A stretch of 64,000 nt of DNA from positions 2,015,375-2,079,374 of the forward strand of contig NZ_VFOK01000001.1 in the NCBI RefSeq assembly GCF_006716095.1, read 5' to 3'. The stretch comes from Barrientosiimonas humi. Lineage in GTDB: Bacteria > Actinomycetota > Actinomycetes > Actinomycetales > Dermatophilaceae. Shown here piece by piece: positions 1 through 8,707 of this stretch. The translations under genes and the position numbers were made by a program. The stretch's first letter is position 1. The number at the start of each line of letters is the position of its first letter. The notes beneath the pieces are model-generated. The model searched no databases, was not told the DNA's origin, and saw nothing but the letters and a program-made list of their open reading frames with translations.

Positions 1-1094
1 CCGGTCTCCGAGCCGAGCAGGCCGATGGCGATCGTGCCCCACAGGCCGGCGACCAGGTGCACGCCGACGACGTCGAGCGAGTCGTCGTACCCCAGGCGGT
101 ACTTCAGCCCCACGGCCAGCGCGCACAGCCCGCCGGCGACGACGCCGAGCGCCAGCGACCCGACCGGGGTCAGCGCGGCGCAGGCCGGGGTGATGGCGAC
201 CAGACCGGCGACCACGCCCGAGGCGGCGCCGATCGAGGTGGCGTGCCCGTCGCGGATGCGCTCGACGGCGAGCCAGCCGAGCATCGCGGCGCAGGTCGCG
301 GCGGTCGTGTTGACCCAGACCAGGCCGGCGGTGCCGTCGGCGGCCAGCTCCGACCCGGAGTTGAAGCCGAACCAGCCGAACCACAGCAGCCCGGCGCCGA
401 GCATCGTGAGCGGCACGTTGTGCGGACGCATCGGGGTCTTGCCGAAGCCGAGCCGGCGGCCGGTGAGGATCGCGAGGACGAGGCCGGCCATACCGGCGTT
501 GATGTGCACGACCGTGCCGCCGGCGAAGTCGATCGGGCCGTACGCCGCGTCGCCCTCTCCCCCGGCGAACCAGCCGTCGGCGCTGAGCACGCCGCCGCCC
601 CACACCATGTGCGCGAGCGGGAAGTAGACCAGCGTCACGAAGACGCCCGCGAACACCAGCCAGGTGCTGAACTTCACGCGGTCCGAGAGGGATCCGCTGA
701 TCAGCGCGACGGTGAGCACGGCGAACGTGAGCTGGAAGGCGACGAAGACGACGGTGGGGATCCCGCTGGCCATCAGCGCGAACTCGCCGCCGGCGTCGTA
801 CATCACCTCACGCAGGCCGAAGTTGGTGAACGGGTTGGCGAAGAACCCGCCGACGTCGTTGCTGCCGAACGACATCGAGTAGCCCCACAGGACGTAGATG
901 ACGCCCACGAGCCCGAGGGCCCCGAACGACATCATCATCATGTTGAGGACGGACTTGGAACGGTTCATGCCGCCGTAGAACAGGGCGAGGGCCGGGGTCA
1001 TCAGCAGCACGAGCGCGGCGCTGATCAGCATCCAGGCCGTGCTGCCGGTGTCCAGCGTCACCGAGTCGGCGGTGGCGAGGGCGAGGTTTCTCAT
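1..1094 (-). CDS. amt: Ammonium transporter (Amt/AmtB), C-terminus beyond left edge
   Basis: Polytopic inner-membrane channel for ammonium uptake; about 364 codons are in the window and the C-terminal part is cut off. The first helix reads ALVLLMTPALALFYGG, a hallmark of the family. Both pore histidines are visible: HINAGMAGLV (AmtB His168 position) and GVHLVAGLWG (His318 position), as is the WFGWFGFNSGS segment. In actinobacteria amt is normally followed by glnB/glnK and glnD, which would lie to the left. The start may instead be GTG at 1061 (VTLDTGSTAWML), which fits family N-termini better. A GlnR-like box lies just upstream. The family call is firm; the start is not. Confidence 0.95.
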   Translation of the reverse strand, partial: MRNLALATADSVTLDTGSTAWMLISAALVLLMTPALALFYGGMNRSKSVLNMMMMSFGALGLVGVIYVLWGYSMSFGSNDVGGFFANPFTNFGLREVMYDAGGEFALMASGIPTVVFVAFQLTFAVLTVALISGSLSDRVKFSTWLVFAGVFVTLVYFPLAHMVWGGGVLSADGWFAGGEGDAAYGPIDFAGGTVVHINAGMAGLVLAILTGRRLGFGKTPMRPHNVPLTMLGAGLLWFGWFGFNSGSELAADGTAGLVWVNTTAATCAAMLGWLAVERIRDGHATSIGAASGVVAGLVAITPACAALTPVGSLALGVVAGGLCALAVGLKYRLGYDDSLDVVGVHLVAGLWGTIAIGLLGSET

Positions 1095-1118
1095 GGGCCA
1101 CCACGGTGGGCCCGCGCC

Positions 1119-1156
1119 GTTTCGCCTCCGCGCGCCTTGTGTTACGCCCGTGTTGC
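1119..1156 (-). promoter_or_regulatory. Putative GlnR-type box upstream of amt
   Basis: On the minus strand the half-sites GCAAC, GTAAC and GAAAC occur in the order GCAAC-N6-GTAAC-N17-GAAAC. Seventeen bases equal two 6-nt spacers plus one missing 5-nt half-site. This matches three of the four half-sites of the actinobacterial GlnR/AmtR-type nitrogen box known to activate amtB. The site lies 25-62 nt before the ATG at 1094, which is tight for an activator and favours the downstream GTG start at 1061. Inference from pattern only. Confidence 0.4.
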
Positions 1157-1362
1157 GATGCCGCGGATCGTGTTAACGACCTGCAACAGCGGCCGGCTGG
1201 TCCCGGATGGTGGGACGCGGGGCGTCAGGCGAGCCCGGCGTACGCCCTCGCGGACCACCGCCGCACCGTGCGCCCCAGCGCACCCCCCGCCGGACCACCG
1301 CCGACGCGTGACAGGCGAACCAGCCGACCCGGCCCGCTCGCCGGTCGCCGCTCGCTCGGCCC

Positions 1363-2865
1363 TCAGTCCAGGACGGCGTCGACGAACGCGGCCGGATCGA
1401 ACGGCGCGAGGTCGTCGGGGCCCTCGCCGAGGCCGACGAGCTTGACCGGCACGCCGAGCTGGCGCTGCACCGCGACGACGATGCCGCCCTTGGCGGTTCC
1501 GTCGAGCTTGGTGAGCACCACGCCGGTGACGTCGACGGCCTGGCCGAAGACCTCGGCCTGGCGCACGCCGTTCTGGCCGGTGGTGGCGTCGATGACCAGC
1601 AGCACCTCGTCGATCGGGCTCTGCTTCTCGACGACGCGCTTGATCTTGGACAGCTCGTTCATCAGGTTGGCCTTGTTGTGCAGCCGGCCCGCGGTGTCGA
1701 TGAGCACCACGTCGGCCTCGGCCTCGTTGCCGCCGCGCACCGCGTCGAAGGCGACGGCCGCGGGGTCGGCGCCCTCGCGGTCGGAGCGCACCGTCGGCAC
1801 CCCGACCCGGGCGCCCCAGGTGTCGAGCTGGTCGGCGGCGGCCGCGCGGAAGGTGTCGGCGGCGCCGAGCACGACGTCCTTGTCCTCGGCCACGAGCACG
1901 CGGGCGAGCTTGCCGACGGTGGTGGTCTTGCCGGTTCCGTTCACGCCGACGACGAGCACCACGGCGGGGCGCCCCTCGACCCGGCTCGCGGCGATGCGGC
2001 GGTCCATGGTCGGGTCGACCTGCTTGAGCAGCTCCTCGTGCAGCCAGCCGCGCACGGTCTCCTCGTCGACCGTGCCCGCGACCTTGGCGCGGGTCTTGAG
2101 CGCGTCGACGACCTCGGTGGTCGCCTCGACGCCCAGGTCGGCCGCGAGCAGGGTGTCCTCGACCTCTTCCCAGGCCTCCTCGTTGAGCTTGCCGCCGGCG
2201 AGCAGGTTGAGCAGCGCCTTGCCGAGCGCGGAGTTGGAGCGCGAGAGCCGCTCACGCAGCCGCACCATGCGTCCGCGGGCCGACTCCGGGCGCTCAAGGT
2301 CGGGAGCCTCCTCGGGCTCGACCAGCTCGTCACCGACGAGGGTGTCGTCAGGGCGGTCGACGGTCGAGACGTCGGGGTCGCCGGTCTTGGCGGTGGGTAC
2401 GTCGGTGGTCGCCTCGGGCTGCTCGGCCACCTCGGGGGTGACGCTGGGCTCGGTGGCGTCGGGCCGGGTGTCGCCCGGCGCGGGTGTGCCCTGGTCCGTG
2501 GGGGTCGTGCCGGCGCTGCCCGGAGTGGTCGTGCCGGTCGCCCCGGACGCGGGCCGGTCGATCGTGCCGGCCCCGGCGCCGCCCTTGCCGGTCGCGCCCG
2601 TGCCGCTGGTGTCGATCTTGACGCCGGCACCCGGCTTGTAGGTGTTCTTCTTCGGCGGCTTGCGCTCGATCGTGCTGGTGCCCGTGCCGCCGCCCCCGTC
2701 ACCGGAGGCGCCCGCACCGGGGGTGCCGGTCGTGCTGGTGTCGTCCTGCTTCGGCGGCAGGTCCTTGGTGCGTCCGCCCTTGCCGCGGAAGAACCCGACG
2801 ACGAGCAGAAGTCCCGCGACAGCCGCCGCGGTGATGACGAGCAGAATCTCCCAGAACTGATCCAC
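1363..2865 (-). CDS. ftsY: Signal recognition particle receptor FtsY
   Basis: SRP receptor GTPase that docks ribosome-nascent-chain/SRP complexes at the membrane. The 500-residue protein starts with a transmembrane segment (residues about 5-26, ILLVITAAAVAGLLLVVGFF). A long acidic, Gly/Pro/Thr-rich linker runs to about 215, followed by the NG domain. GTPase motifs are GVNGTGKTTT (about 307-316), DTFRAAA, LIDTAGRL (about 388) and TKLDGTAKGG (about 452). The N-terminal anchor plus long linker is the usual actinobacterial form. It sits between smc and amt, the conserved order in the phylum. Confidence 0.98.
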   Translation of the reverse strand: MDQFWEILLVITAAAVAGLLLVVGFFRGKGGRTKDLPPKQDDTSTTGTPGAGASGDGGGGTGTSTIERKPPKKNTYKPGAGVKIDTSGTGATGKGGAGAGTIDRPASGATGTTTPGSAGTTPTDQGTPAPGDTRPDATEPSVTPEVAEQPEATTDVPTAKTGDPDVSTVDRPDDTLVGDELVEPEEAPDLERPESARGRMVRLRERLSRSNSALGKALLNLLAGGKLNEEAWEEVEDTLLAADLGVEATTEVVDALKTRAKVAGTVDEETVRGWLHEELLKQVDPTMDRRIAASRVEGRPAVVLVVGVNGTGKTTTVGKLARVLVAEDKDVVLGAADTFRAAAADQLDTWGARVGVPTVRSDREGADPAAVAFDAVRGGNEAEADVVLIDTAGRLHNKANLMNELSKIKRVVEKQSPIDEVLLVIDATTGQNGVRQAEVFGQAVDVTGVVLTKLDGTAKGGIVVAVQRQLGVPVKLVGLGEGPDDLAPFDPAAFVDAVLD

Positions 2866-2936
2866 GGGGCCATCATGGCAAACGGGGACGACAGCCCCGA
2901 GCCCCCGGCCAGGACGCCGCGAGGACGTACGAAGGG

Positions 2937-3212
2937 CTAGCTGGCCTCGCGCCCGGCCTCGGCCTGGGCGCTGCGGCGACCGCTCACCGAGCCGCCGCGG
3001 GAGCGGGCGACTGAGGCGACGCTGCCGGTCGCACCCTTGGCGGTCGAGACGACCTTGTCGGTGCGGCGCGCGACGCCGGAGACGACTTCTTCGCCCTTGG
3101 GCGTCAGCATCTGGCGTCCGTCACGACGCGCGGGCACCGCCACGATGCCGACGACGGCAGCGGCGAGCGCGAGACAGACCACCATCGCGAGGATCAGCCA
3201 GACCATGGGCAT
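2937..3212 (-). CDS. Small single-pass membrane protein, function unknown
   Basis: A 91-residue protein starting MPMVWLILAMVVCLALAAAV: one N-terminal transmembrane helix, then a short basic, Ser/Arg/Ala-rich cytoplasmic tail containing LTPKGEEVVSGVARR. I chose the ATG at 3212 because it places the helix directly at the N-terminus; an in-frame start at 3242 adds a non-hydrophobic decapeptide. Small proteins of this kind are often seen beside actinobacterial ftsY, but I do not recognise a named family. No catalytic motif is visible. Confidence 0.65.
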   Translation of the reverse strand: MPMVWLILAMVVCLALAAAVVGIVAVPARRDGRQMLTPKGEEVVSGVARRTDKVVSTAKGATGSVASVARSRGGSVSGRRSAQAEAGREAS

Positions 3213-3262
3213 ATCTTGCGGTGCGAACCTGTGGCTTCCCAAACCGCCACACCCGAGAAACC

Positions 3263-3288
3263 TGGGTGAATCCGGGAACCTTCACCCA
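3263..3288 (-). terminator. Stem-loop at the 3' end of the alpha/beta hydrolase gene
   Basis: TGGGTGAA (3263-3270) and TTCACCCA (3281-3288) form an 8-bp perfect stem with a 10-nt loop. It overlaps the stop codon of the hydrolase gene and precedes the small membrane-protein gene on the same strand. There is no clear U-tract, so termination is only possible. Confidence 0.4.
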
Positions 3289-4268
3289 CTGTTCACGTCA
3301 CCCCGGGTCACCTCGCGCACGAAACCGTCGGCGGCGTCGACCAGCTGGTCGAGACCGGGCTGCTCGATCGGGTAGTGCCCGGCGTTGGCGAGCTCGGTGA
3401 CGCGCACCGGCACCCGGGTGATCCGGTCCAGGAACGGGGTGCTGAGGCGCAGCGGGCTCCACCGGTCCTTCGCCGGCTGGGTCAGCAGGATCGGGCAGGC
3501 GTCGAACTGCTCGGGCTGCACCGCCGGCTCGTAGCGCAGGTAGGAGTCGAGGAACGTCAGGGTCACCGCGTTGCCGGCCGAGGTCTTGTCGGCGAGGCAC
3601 GCCTTGAGCGCGGCCTTGTCGTTGACCAGCGTGTGCATCTTGCTCACCAGGCGCATCGGGACCTTGACGCGGCGCAGCGGGCTGCTCGCCCCGAGCCGCA
3701 TGGTGGTCTCGCCGGTGCGCCCGGCGATCTTGGTGATCGCGGTCTCGACCTGAACCTGAGGGTTGCGCTGGTCGAGGAAGGTCATCCCCACGATGCCCTT
3801 CACCTTCGGGTTGACGGCGGCGATGTGGTACGCCTCCATCCCGCCGGCGCTCAGGCCGTACAGCACGATCGGCCGGTCGTCCTTGGCCAGCTCGGCGTCG
3901 ACGAGCGCCGACCCGGCGCGGACCCAGTCGTCGTACGTCACGAGCGCGTCCGGCCGCACCCGGCTCAGGCCGTACGTCGGCATGTCGACCGCGATCGTCT
4001 CGAGCCCGCGCTCGGCGAGCGGGTGCCCGAGGATCGTGGTCATCTGGCGGCCGTTGGTGCCGACGCCGTGCAGCAGGATCACCTTCGCGGGGGCGTCGGG
4101 GTTGCGATAGGTGTCCAGGTGCAGCCGGTGCCCCTCCCAGTCCCACCACTCCTCGGCGGGCAGGTCGTCGGGGCCGAGCTGGTACGCCGTGGGCAGGAAG
4201 GACTGGATCCGGCGCCACTGCGGCTGGTCGGCATAGGACTCGGGCAGTTCGCTACTCACGAGTCTCAC
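3282..4268 (-). CDS. Alpha/beta hydrolase
   Basis: A 328-residue serine hydrolase of the alpha/beta fold. Visible elements are the oxyanion region ILLHGVGTNGR (about residue 65), the nucleophile elbow GLSAGGMEAY (Ser at about 138), a late acidic stretch and the catalytic histidine candidate in NAGHYPIEQPG near residue 300. There is no signal peptide, so it is cytoplasmic. Substrate is not predictable from sequence; the family includes esterases, lipases and C-C hydrolases. It lies downstream of smc on the same strand but is separated by a tandem repeat, so it may have its own transcript. An alternative start is GTG at 4259. Confidence 0.85.
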   Translation of the reverse strand: MRLVSSELPESYADQPQWRRIQSFLPTAYQLGPDDLPAEEWWDWEGHRLHLDTYRNPDAPAKVILLHGVGTNGRQMTTILGHPLAERGLETIAVDMPTYGLSRVRPDALVTYDDWVRAGSALVDAELAKDDRPIVLYGLSAGGMEAYHIAAVNPKVKGIVGMTFLDQRNPQVQVETAITKIAGRTGETTMRLGASSPLRRVKVPMRLVSKMHTLVNDKAALKACLADKTSAGNAVTLTFLDSYLRYEPAVQPEQFDACPILLTQPAKDRWSPLRLSTPFLDRITRVPVRVTELANAGHYPIEQPGLDQLVDAADGFVREVTRGDVNSG

Positions 4269-4289
4269 GGTGCCGCACCCGCCTGTGAA

Positions 4290-4438
4290 GCGGGGAAACG
4301 GCGTCCCAACCTCCGATATCGGCCGTCGTGACCGTCACGGGCGCGAAACCCGCGCAACAACCCCCGACATCGGCCCTCGTGACCGTCACGGGCGCGAAAC
4401 CCCCGCAACAACCCCCGACATCGGGCCGTACGACCGTG
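4290..4438. repeat. 51-bp tandem direct repeat between smc and the hydrolase gene
   Basis: Two nearly identical 51-bp units begin at GATATC (4315) and GACATC (4366), and a third partial unit begins at GACATC (4417); a degenerate partial copy precedes the first. Each full unit contains the perfect inverted repeat GTGAC-C-GTCAC. The period is 17 codons, so the minus strand stays open and would encode a repeated DVGGCCAGFAPVTVT peptide, but no start or ribosome site supports a real gene. The region has no other feature. Confidence 0.8.
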
Positions 4439-4444
4439 GCCGGC

Positions 4445-7400
4445 TCAGGAGGCCGCGGCCACGTCCTGGTCCTCGGGGGCTCCCCCGCCGTCGCCCGGAC
4501 CGCCGTCGCCACCGTCGTCGGCGACGTCGCGCAGCCGCTGGCTGACCACCGTGGTGACGCCGTCGCCGCGCATGGACACGCCGTACAGCGCGTCGGCGAC
4601 CTCCATCGTGCGCTTCTGGTGGGTGATGACGATGAGCTGGCTGGAGTCGCGCAGCTCCTCGAACAGCGTGATGAGCCGGCCCAGGTTGGCGTCGTCGAGG
4701 GCGGCCTCGACCTCGTCCATGATGTAGAAGGGGCTGGGCCGCGCCTTGAAGATCGACACCAGCAGCGCGACCGCGACCAGCGACCGCTCGCCGCCGGACA
4801 GCAGCGACAGCCGCTTGATCTTCTTGCCGGGCGGGCGGGCCTCGACCTCGATGCCGGTGGTCAGCATGTCGCCGGGCTCGGTGAGCACCAGGCGCCCTTC
4901 GCCACCGGGGAACAGCCGCGAGAAGACGCCCTCGAACTGCGCGGCGGTGTCGGCGAACGCGTCGGCGAAGACGGTCTTCACCCGCTCGTCGATGGTCGTG
5001 ACGATGTCGAGCAGGTCCTCGCGGGAGCGGCGCAGGTCGTCCAGCTGCTCGGTGAGGAACTTGTGCCGCTCCTCCAGCGCCGCGAACTCCTCCAGCGCCA
5101 GCGGGTTGACCTTGCCGAGCTGGTTCAGCTTGCGCTCGGCCGAGCGCAGCCGCTTCTCCTGCGCCTCGCGCACGAACGCGATCGGCTCGGGGAAGTCCTC
5201 GTCGTCGGGCGACTGGTCGGGCCCGGGGACGTGCGGGACGAGCTGGTGCGGGCCGTACTCCTCGGTGAGCACCTCGGGGTCGATGCCCAGCTCCTCGACC
5301 GCCTTGGTCTGCAGCGCCTCGATGCGCAGCCGCTGCTCGGCGCGGGCGATCTCGTCGCGGTGCACGGTGTCGGTGAGCTCGCGCAGCTCCTCGGTGAGGT
5401 TCTCCATCCGGCTGCGCGTCTGGCTCATCTGCGTCTGCCGCTCGGCCTGGGCCTGCTCGGCGCTGCTGCGCCGCTCGGCGGCGATCTCGAGCAGCTGGGC
5501 GACGACGTCGACCGAGTACGTCGCGCCGGTGCGCACCGCCCGGGCCGCCTGGGCCTCGCGGTGCCGCCGCTCGCGACGGCGCTGGGCCTTCTCGCGCGCC
5601 TCGAGCTCGGAGCGTACGGCCGACTCCAGGCTGCTCGCCCGTCCCGCGAGCGAGCGGGCCTGCTCCTCCTGGGTGCGCAGCGCGAGGCGCTGGTCGGTCT
5701 CGTGGGTGCGCGCCCTGGCCGCCGCCTGGGCCAGCTGTTCACGCTCGTCGGCGGTGGGCTCCTCGTCGGCCGGCTCCTGCTCGGCCGCGGCGAGCCGCTG
5801 CTCGAGCTCGGCCAGCGCGCCGCGGTCGGCCTCGAGCGCGGTCTCGGCGGACTGGATGCCCTGCTCGAACCGCTGCTGCTCGGCGCCGGCCGAGCGGACG
5901 GTCTGACCCAGCTGACCCAGCTGCTCGGCGACGGCCGACATCTTGGCGTCGGAGTCGTTGAGCTCATCCAGCGCCGCCTCGGCGTGCGACTTCAGCGACC
6001 CGACCCGCTCGCGCAGCTGGCCGAGCTGGAACTGCGCCCGCTCCTTGCGGCCGGTCGCGTCGGCGAGCGCCTTGCGGGCGTCGTCGACGGCCGACTGGAT
6101 CTCCAGCAGGCTCGGCGCGTCGGCCGAGCCGCCGCGCACCACGCCGGGGGCGTAGACGTCGCCGTCGGGCGTGACCGCGGTGACTCGCTGGCCCAGCAGG
6201 CCGGTCGCGGTGGTCGCGTCGGGCACGAGCGCGACCCGGTCGAGCAGCTGGTCGAGCGCGGCACGTACGCCGTCGGGCGCCTCGACCACGTCGCGCGCCC
6301 AGGTGCACCCCGCCGGCAGCGACGGCCACGCGTCGGGCTCGACCGGGTGCGCGGTCTCCCCCACCAGCAGCACCACGCGCCCGCCCTCGTCGTCGCGCAG
6401 GCTGTCGACCGCGGAGGTCGCGGCGGCCAGGTCGTCGACCACGACCGCCTCGGCGGCCCAGCCGAGCGCCGCGGCGAGCGCGGCCTCGTGGCCGTCGGCG
6501 ACGCGCACGAGCCCGGAGACCGAGCCGCGCACGCCGTGCTCGTCGCGCCGCTCGAGCAGCGTGGCCGCGCCGTCCTTGCGCCGCAGCGACAGCTCCAGCG
6601 CCTCGACCCGCGCCTGGTGGCTGCTGCGGTCGCGGTCGGCGCCGCGCTCGTCGTCCTGCAGCTTCGCGAGCTCGGCCTCGGCGGCCTCCAGGTCGGCGAC
6701 GGCCTGCTCGTAGCGCTCGTCGAGGTCGACCTCGCCGGCCTCGGTGTCGGCGATGGACCCCTCGAGCTCGGCGTACTTGCGCTCGGCGACGGCGGCCCGC
6801 TCCTGGGCCTCGCCGATGCGCTCGCGCAGGCGGCCGATCTCGGCCTCGCCCGCCTCGATGCGGCTGCGTCGCGCGGCGACCTGGCCCTGCAGCTTGGCGA
6901 GCCCCTCGCGGCGGTCGGCGGCGGCCCGGGCGAGCTGGGCGATGCGCCGCTGCTCGTCGTCGTAGGCCTTCTCGGCGGCGCCGCGCGCCTCGACCGCGGC
7001 CTGCAGCGCGGCCTGCGAGCCGGTGATCGTGGCCTGCAGCTGCTGCTCCTGGGCGCGCAGGTCGGCGGCCTGCCGCTTGAGCTGCTCGGGGTCGCGCCCG
7101 CTGGTGGGCTGCTCGTCGTCGGTGGCCAGCAGGCGTACGCGCTCGGCGGCGAGGCTCGCGGTGGCACCGAGCCGCTCCTTCAGCGAGCCCAGGGCGTACC
7201 ACTGCTCCTGCGCCTGCGCGAGCGCCGGCCGCGCCCGCTCGGCCTGTCGCTCCAGGGCGGACAGCTCGTCCTTGACGCGCGCCAGCTCGGTCTCGACGCG
7301 GGTGCGCCGCTCGATCATGGCGGTCTCGTCGGCGACCTCCTGCTCGAGCGTGCTCGTGAGCTGCACCAGGTCGTCGGCGAGCAGCCGCAGCCGGGCGTCG

Positions 7401-8068
7401 CGCACGTCGGCCTGGATGCTCGCGGCGCGGCGGGCCGTCTCGGCCTGACGCCCGAGCGGGCCGAGCTGGCGGCGGATCTCGTCGACGAGGTCGCGCAGCC
7501 GGTTGAGGTCGCCCTCCATCGACTCCAGCTTGCGCAGCGCCTTCTCCTTGCGCTTGCGGTGCTTCAGGACGCCGGCGGCCTCCTCGATGAAGCCGCGGCG
7601 CTCCTCGGGCGTGGCGCGCAGCACGGTGTCGAGCTGGCCCTGGCCGACGATGACGTGCATCTCGCGGCCGATGCCGGAGTCGGAGAGCAGCTCCTGCACG
7701 TCGAGCAGCCGCACGACCGTGCCGTTGATCCGGTACTCCGAGCCGCCGTTGCGGAACATCGTCCGCGAGATGGTGACCTCGGTGTAGTCGATCGGCAGGG
7801 CGCCGTCGGTGTTGTCGATGGTCAGCGTGACCTCGGCCCGGCCGAGCGGCGGACGGTTGGGCGTGCCCGCGAAGATGACGTCTTCCATCTTGCCGCCGCG
7901 CAGGCTCTTGGCGCCCTGCTCACCCATCACCCACGCAAGCGCGTCGACCACGTTGGACTTGCCCGAGCCGTTGGGGCCGACGATGCAGGTGATGCCCGGT
8001 TCGAGCGTCATCGAGGTCGCGGACGCGAAGGACTTGAAGCCCTTGAGGGTGAGGCTCTTGACGTACAC
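4445..8068 (-). CDS. smc: Chromosome segregation protein SMC
   Basis: ATPase that compacts and segregates the chromosome, working with ScpAB. The 1207-residue protein has the full SMC plan: head with Walker A GPNGSGKSNV (31-40), a long coiled coil rich in Glu/Arg/Ala, a hinge around 500-640 (HGVRGSVSGLVRV), a returning coiled coil, then signature LSGGERSLVAVALL (about 1090) and Walker B FYIMDEVEAALDD (about 1115). The acidic Gly/Asp-rich tail is short. The start is GTG, with GGAGGG 11 nt upstream. In most actinobacteria mutM lies immediately upstream; here about 11.6 kb intervene. Confidence 0.98.
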   Translation of the reverse strand: MYVKSLTLKGFKSFASATSMTLEPGITCIVGPNGSGKSNVVDALAWVMGEQGAKSLRGGKMEDVIFAGTPNRPPLGRAEVTLTIDNTDGALPIDYTEVTISRTMFRNGGSEYRINGTVVRLLDVQELLSDSGIGREMHVIVGQGQLDTVLRATPEERRGFIEEAAGVLKHRKRKEKALRKLESMEGDLNRLRDLVDEIRRQLGPLGRQAETARRAASIQADVRDARLRLLADDLVQLTSTLEQEVADETAMIERRTRVETELARVKDELSALERQAERARPALAQAQEQWYALGSLKERLGATASLAAERVRLLATDDEQPTSGRDPEQLKRQAADLRAQEQQLQATITGSQAALQAAVEARGAAEKAYDDEQRRIAQLARAAADRREGLAKLQGQVAARRSRIEAGEAEIGRLRERIGEAQERAAVAERKYAELEGSIADTEAGEVDLDERYEQAVADLEAAEAELAKLQDDERGADRDRSSHQARVEALELSLRRKDGAATLLERRDEHGVRGSVSGLVRVADGHEAALAAALGWAAEAVVVDDLAAATSAVDSLRDDEGGRVVLLVGETAHPVEPDAWPSLPAGCTWARDVVEAPDGVRAALDQLLDRVALVPDATTATGLLGQRVTAVTPDGDVYAPGVVRGGSADAPSLLEIQSAVDDARKALADATGRKERAQFQLGQLRERVGSLKSHAEAALDELNDSDAKMSAVAEQLGQLGQTVRSAGAEQQRFEQGIQSAETALEADRGALAELEQRLAAAEQEPADEEPTADEREQLAQAAARARTHETDQRLALRTQEEQARSLAGRASSLESAVRSELEAREKAQRRRERRHREAQAARAVRTGATYSVDVVAQLLEIAAERRSSAEQAQAERQTQMSQTRSRMENLTEELRELTDTVHRDEIARAEQRLRIEALQTKAVEELGIDPEVLTEEYGPHQLVPHVPGPDQSPDDEDFPEPIAFVREAQEKRLRSAERKLNQLGKVNPLALEEFAALEERHKFLTEQLDDLRRSREDLLDIVTTIDERVKTVFADAFADTAAQFEGVFSRLFPGGEGRLVLTEPGDMLTTGIEVEARPPGKKIKRLSLLSGGERSLVAVALLVSIFKARPSPFYIMDEVEAALDDANLGRLITLFEELRDSSQLIVITHQKRTMEVADALYGVSMRGDGVTTVVSQRLRDVADDGGDGGPGDGGGAPEDQDVAAAS

Positions 8069-8179
8069 GCGGGGCGGGCCCTCCAGGCGGCGAACGGTTC
8101 AGGTCACCATACCGAGGGGTGCCGGAGTGTCTGCGGACCTGGGCTCTGAGCGCCTTCGGGCGCAGAGCCCCGCGTGGTC

Positions 8180-8185
8180 CAGACT
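8180..8185 (+). promoter_or_regulatory. -10 box of a leaderless MarR gene
   Basis: CAGACT lies exactly 6 nt before the ATG at 8192, and no Shine-Dalgarno sequence is present. The spacing matches the other leaderless starts in the window. Confidence 0.45.
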
Positions 8186-8191
8186 TGGCGC

Positions 8192-8707
8192 ATGTCCGCG
8201 AAGACCGACTACGCCGACGAGCACCTGGCGCGCTGGAGCGACCTGTTCCCCGACCCCGACGCGCGCGAGGCGCTGGTCGAGGCGGCGCTGGTGCGGATGA
8301 ACCGCGTGATGCAGCGCACCGAGCGCGAGCTGCGCGCGATCGCCCAGGACGGGCCGCTGACGTACGAGGAGTTCCGCACCCTGCACGCGCTGATCGGCGG
8401 GGTGCAGCGCGGCAAGCCCTCCACCCCGGCCGAGCTCGCCGAGCGCACCGGCGTCTCGCGCGCCGGCATGACGAGCCGGCTCGACCGGCTGACCGGCGCC
8501 GGCATGGTCACCCGCACCCCCGACGAGAACGACCGGCGCAGCGTGCAGATCACCGCCACCAAGGCGGGCCACAAGGCGTGGCAGCAGATGCTCGACGCGT
8601 GGGCCGGGGCCGAGCAGCGGCTGTTCGCGGGGCTGAGCGAGCGCGAGCTGCAGCAGCTCAACACGGTGCTGCGCAAGGTGGTCCTCACCTCCGCGGAGCA
8701 GGGATGA
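8192..8707 (+). CDS. MarR-family transcriptional regulator
   Basis: A 171-residue winged-helix regulator. The helix-turn-helix is TPAELAERTGVSRAGMTSRL (about 86-105), followed by the wing RLTGAGMVTRTPDENDRRSV with the DxRxxx signature of MarR proteins and an amphipathic C-terminal dimerisation helix. It overlaps the downstream amidohydrolase gene by ATGA, so the two are co-translated and the regulator probably controls that enzyme. Proteins of this family usually repress their own operon and release DNA on binding small phenolic or carboxylate ligands; the ligand here is unknown. Confidence 0.92.
   Translation: MSAKTDYADEHLARWSDLFPDPDAREALVEAALVRMNRVMQRTERELRAIAQDGPLTYEEFRTLHALIGGVQRGKPSTPAELAERTGVSRAGMTSRLDRLTGAGMVTRTPDENDRRSVQITATKAGHKAWQQMLDAWAGAEQRLFAGLSERELQQLNTVLRKVVLTSAEQG

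Noticed and set aside
57-1445. Plus-strand 462-codon frame antisense to amt
   Set aside because: Composition is that of a shadow frame and it runs across the intergenic region into ftsY; the amt translation has clear Amt motifs.
4252-4512. Minus-strand ORF encoding a DVGGCCAGFAPVTVT repeat peptide
   Set aside because: It is produced by the 51-bp tandem array (17 codons per unit), has no ribosome site and overlaps both smc and the hydrolase start. Kept as a repeat only.
4328-8149. A plus-strand open frame of 1273 codons running antisense to smc
   Set aside because: It is rich in Arg/Gly/Leu with no domain, starts inside the tandem repeat, and smc on the other strand has all its motifs. This is the usual antisense shadow of a high-GC gene.
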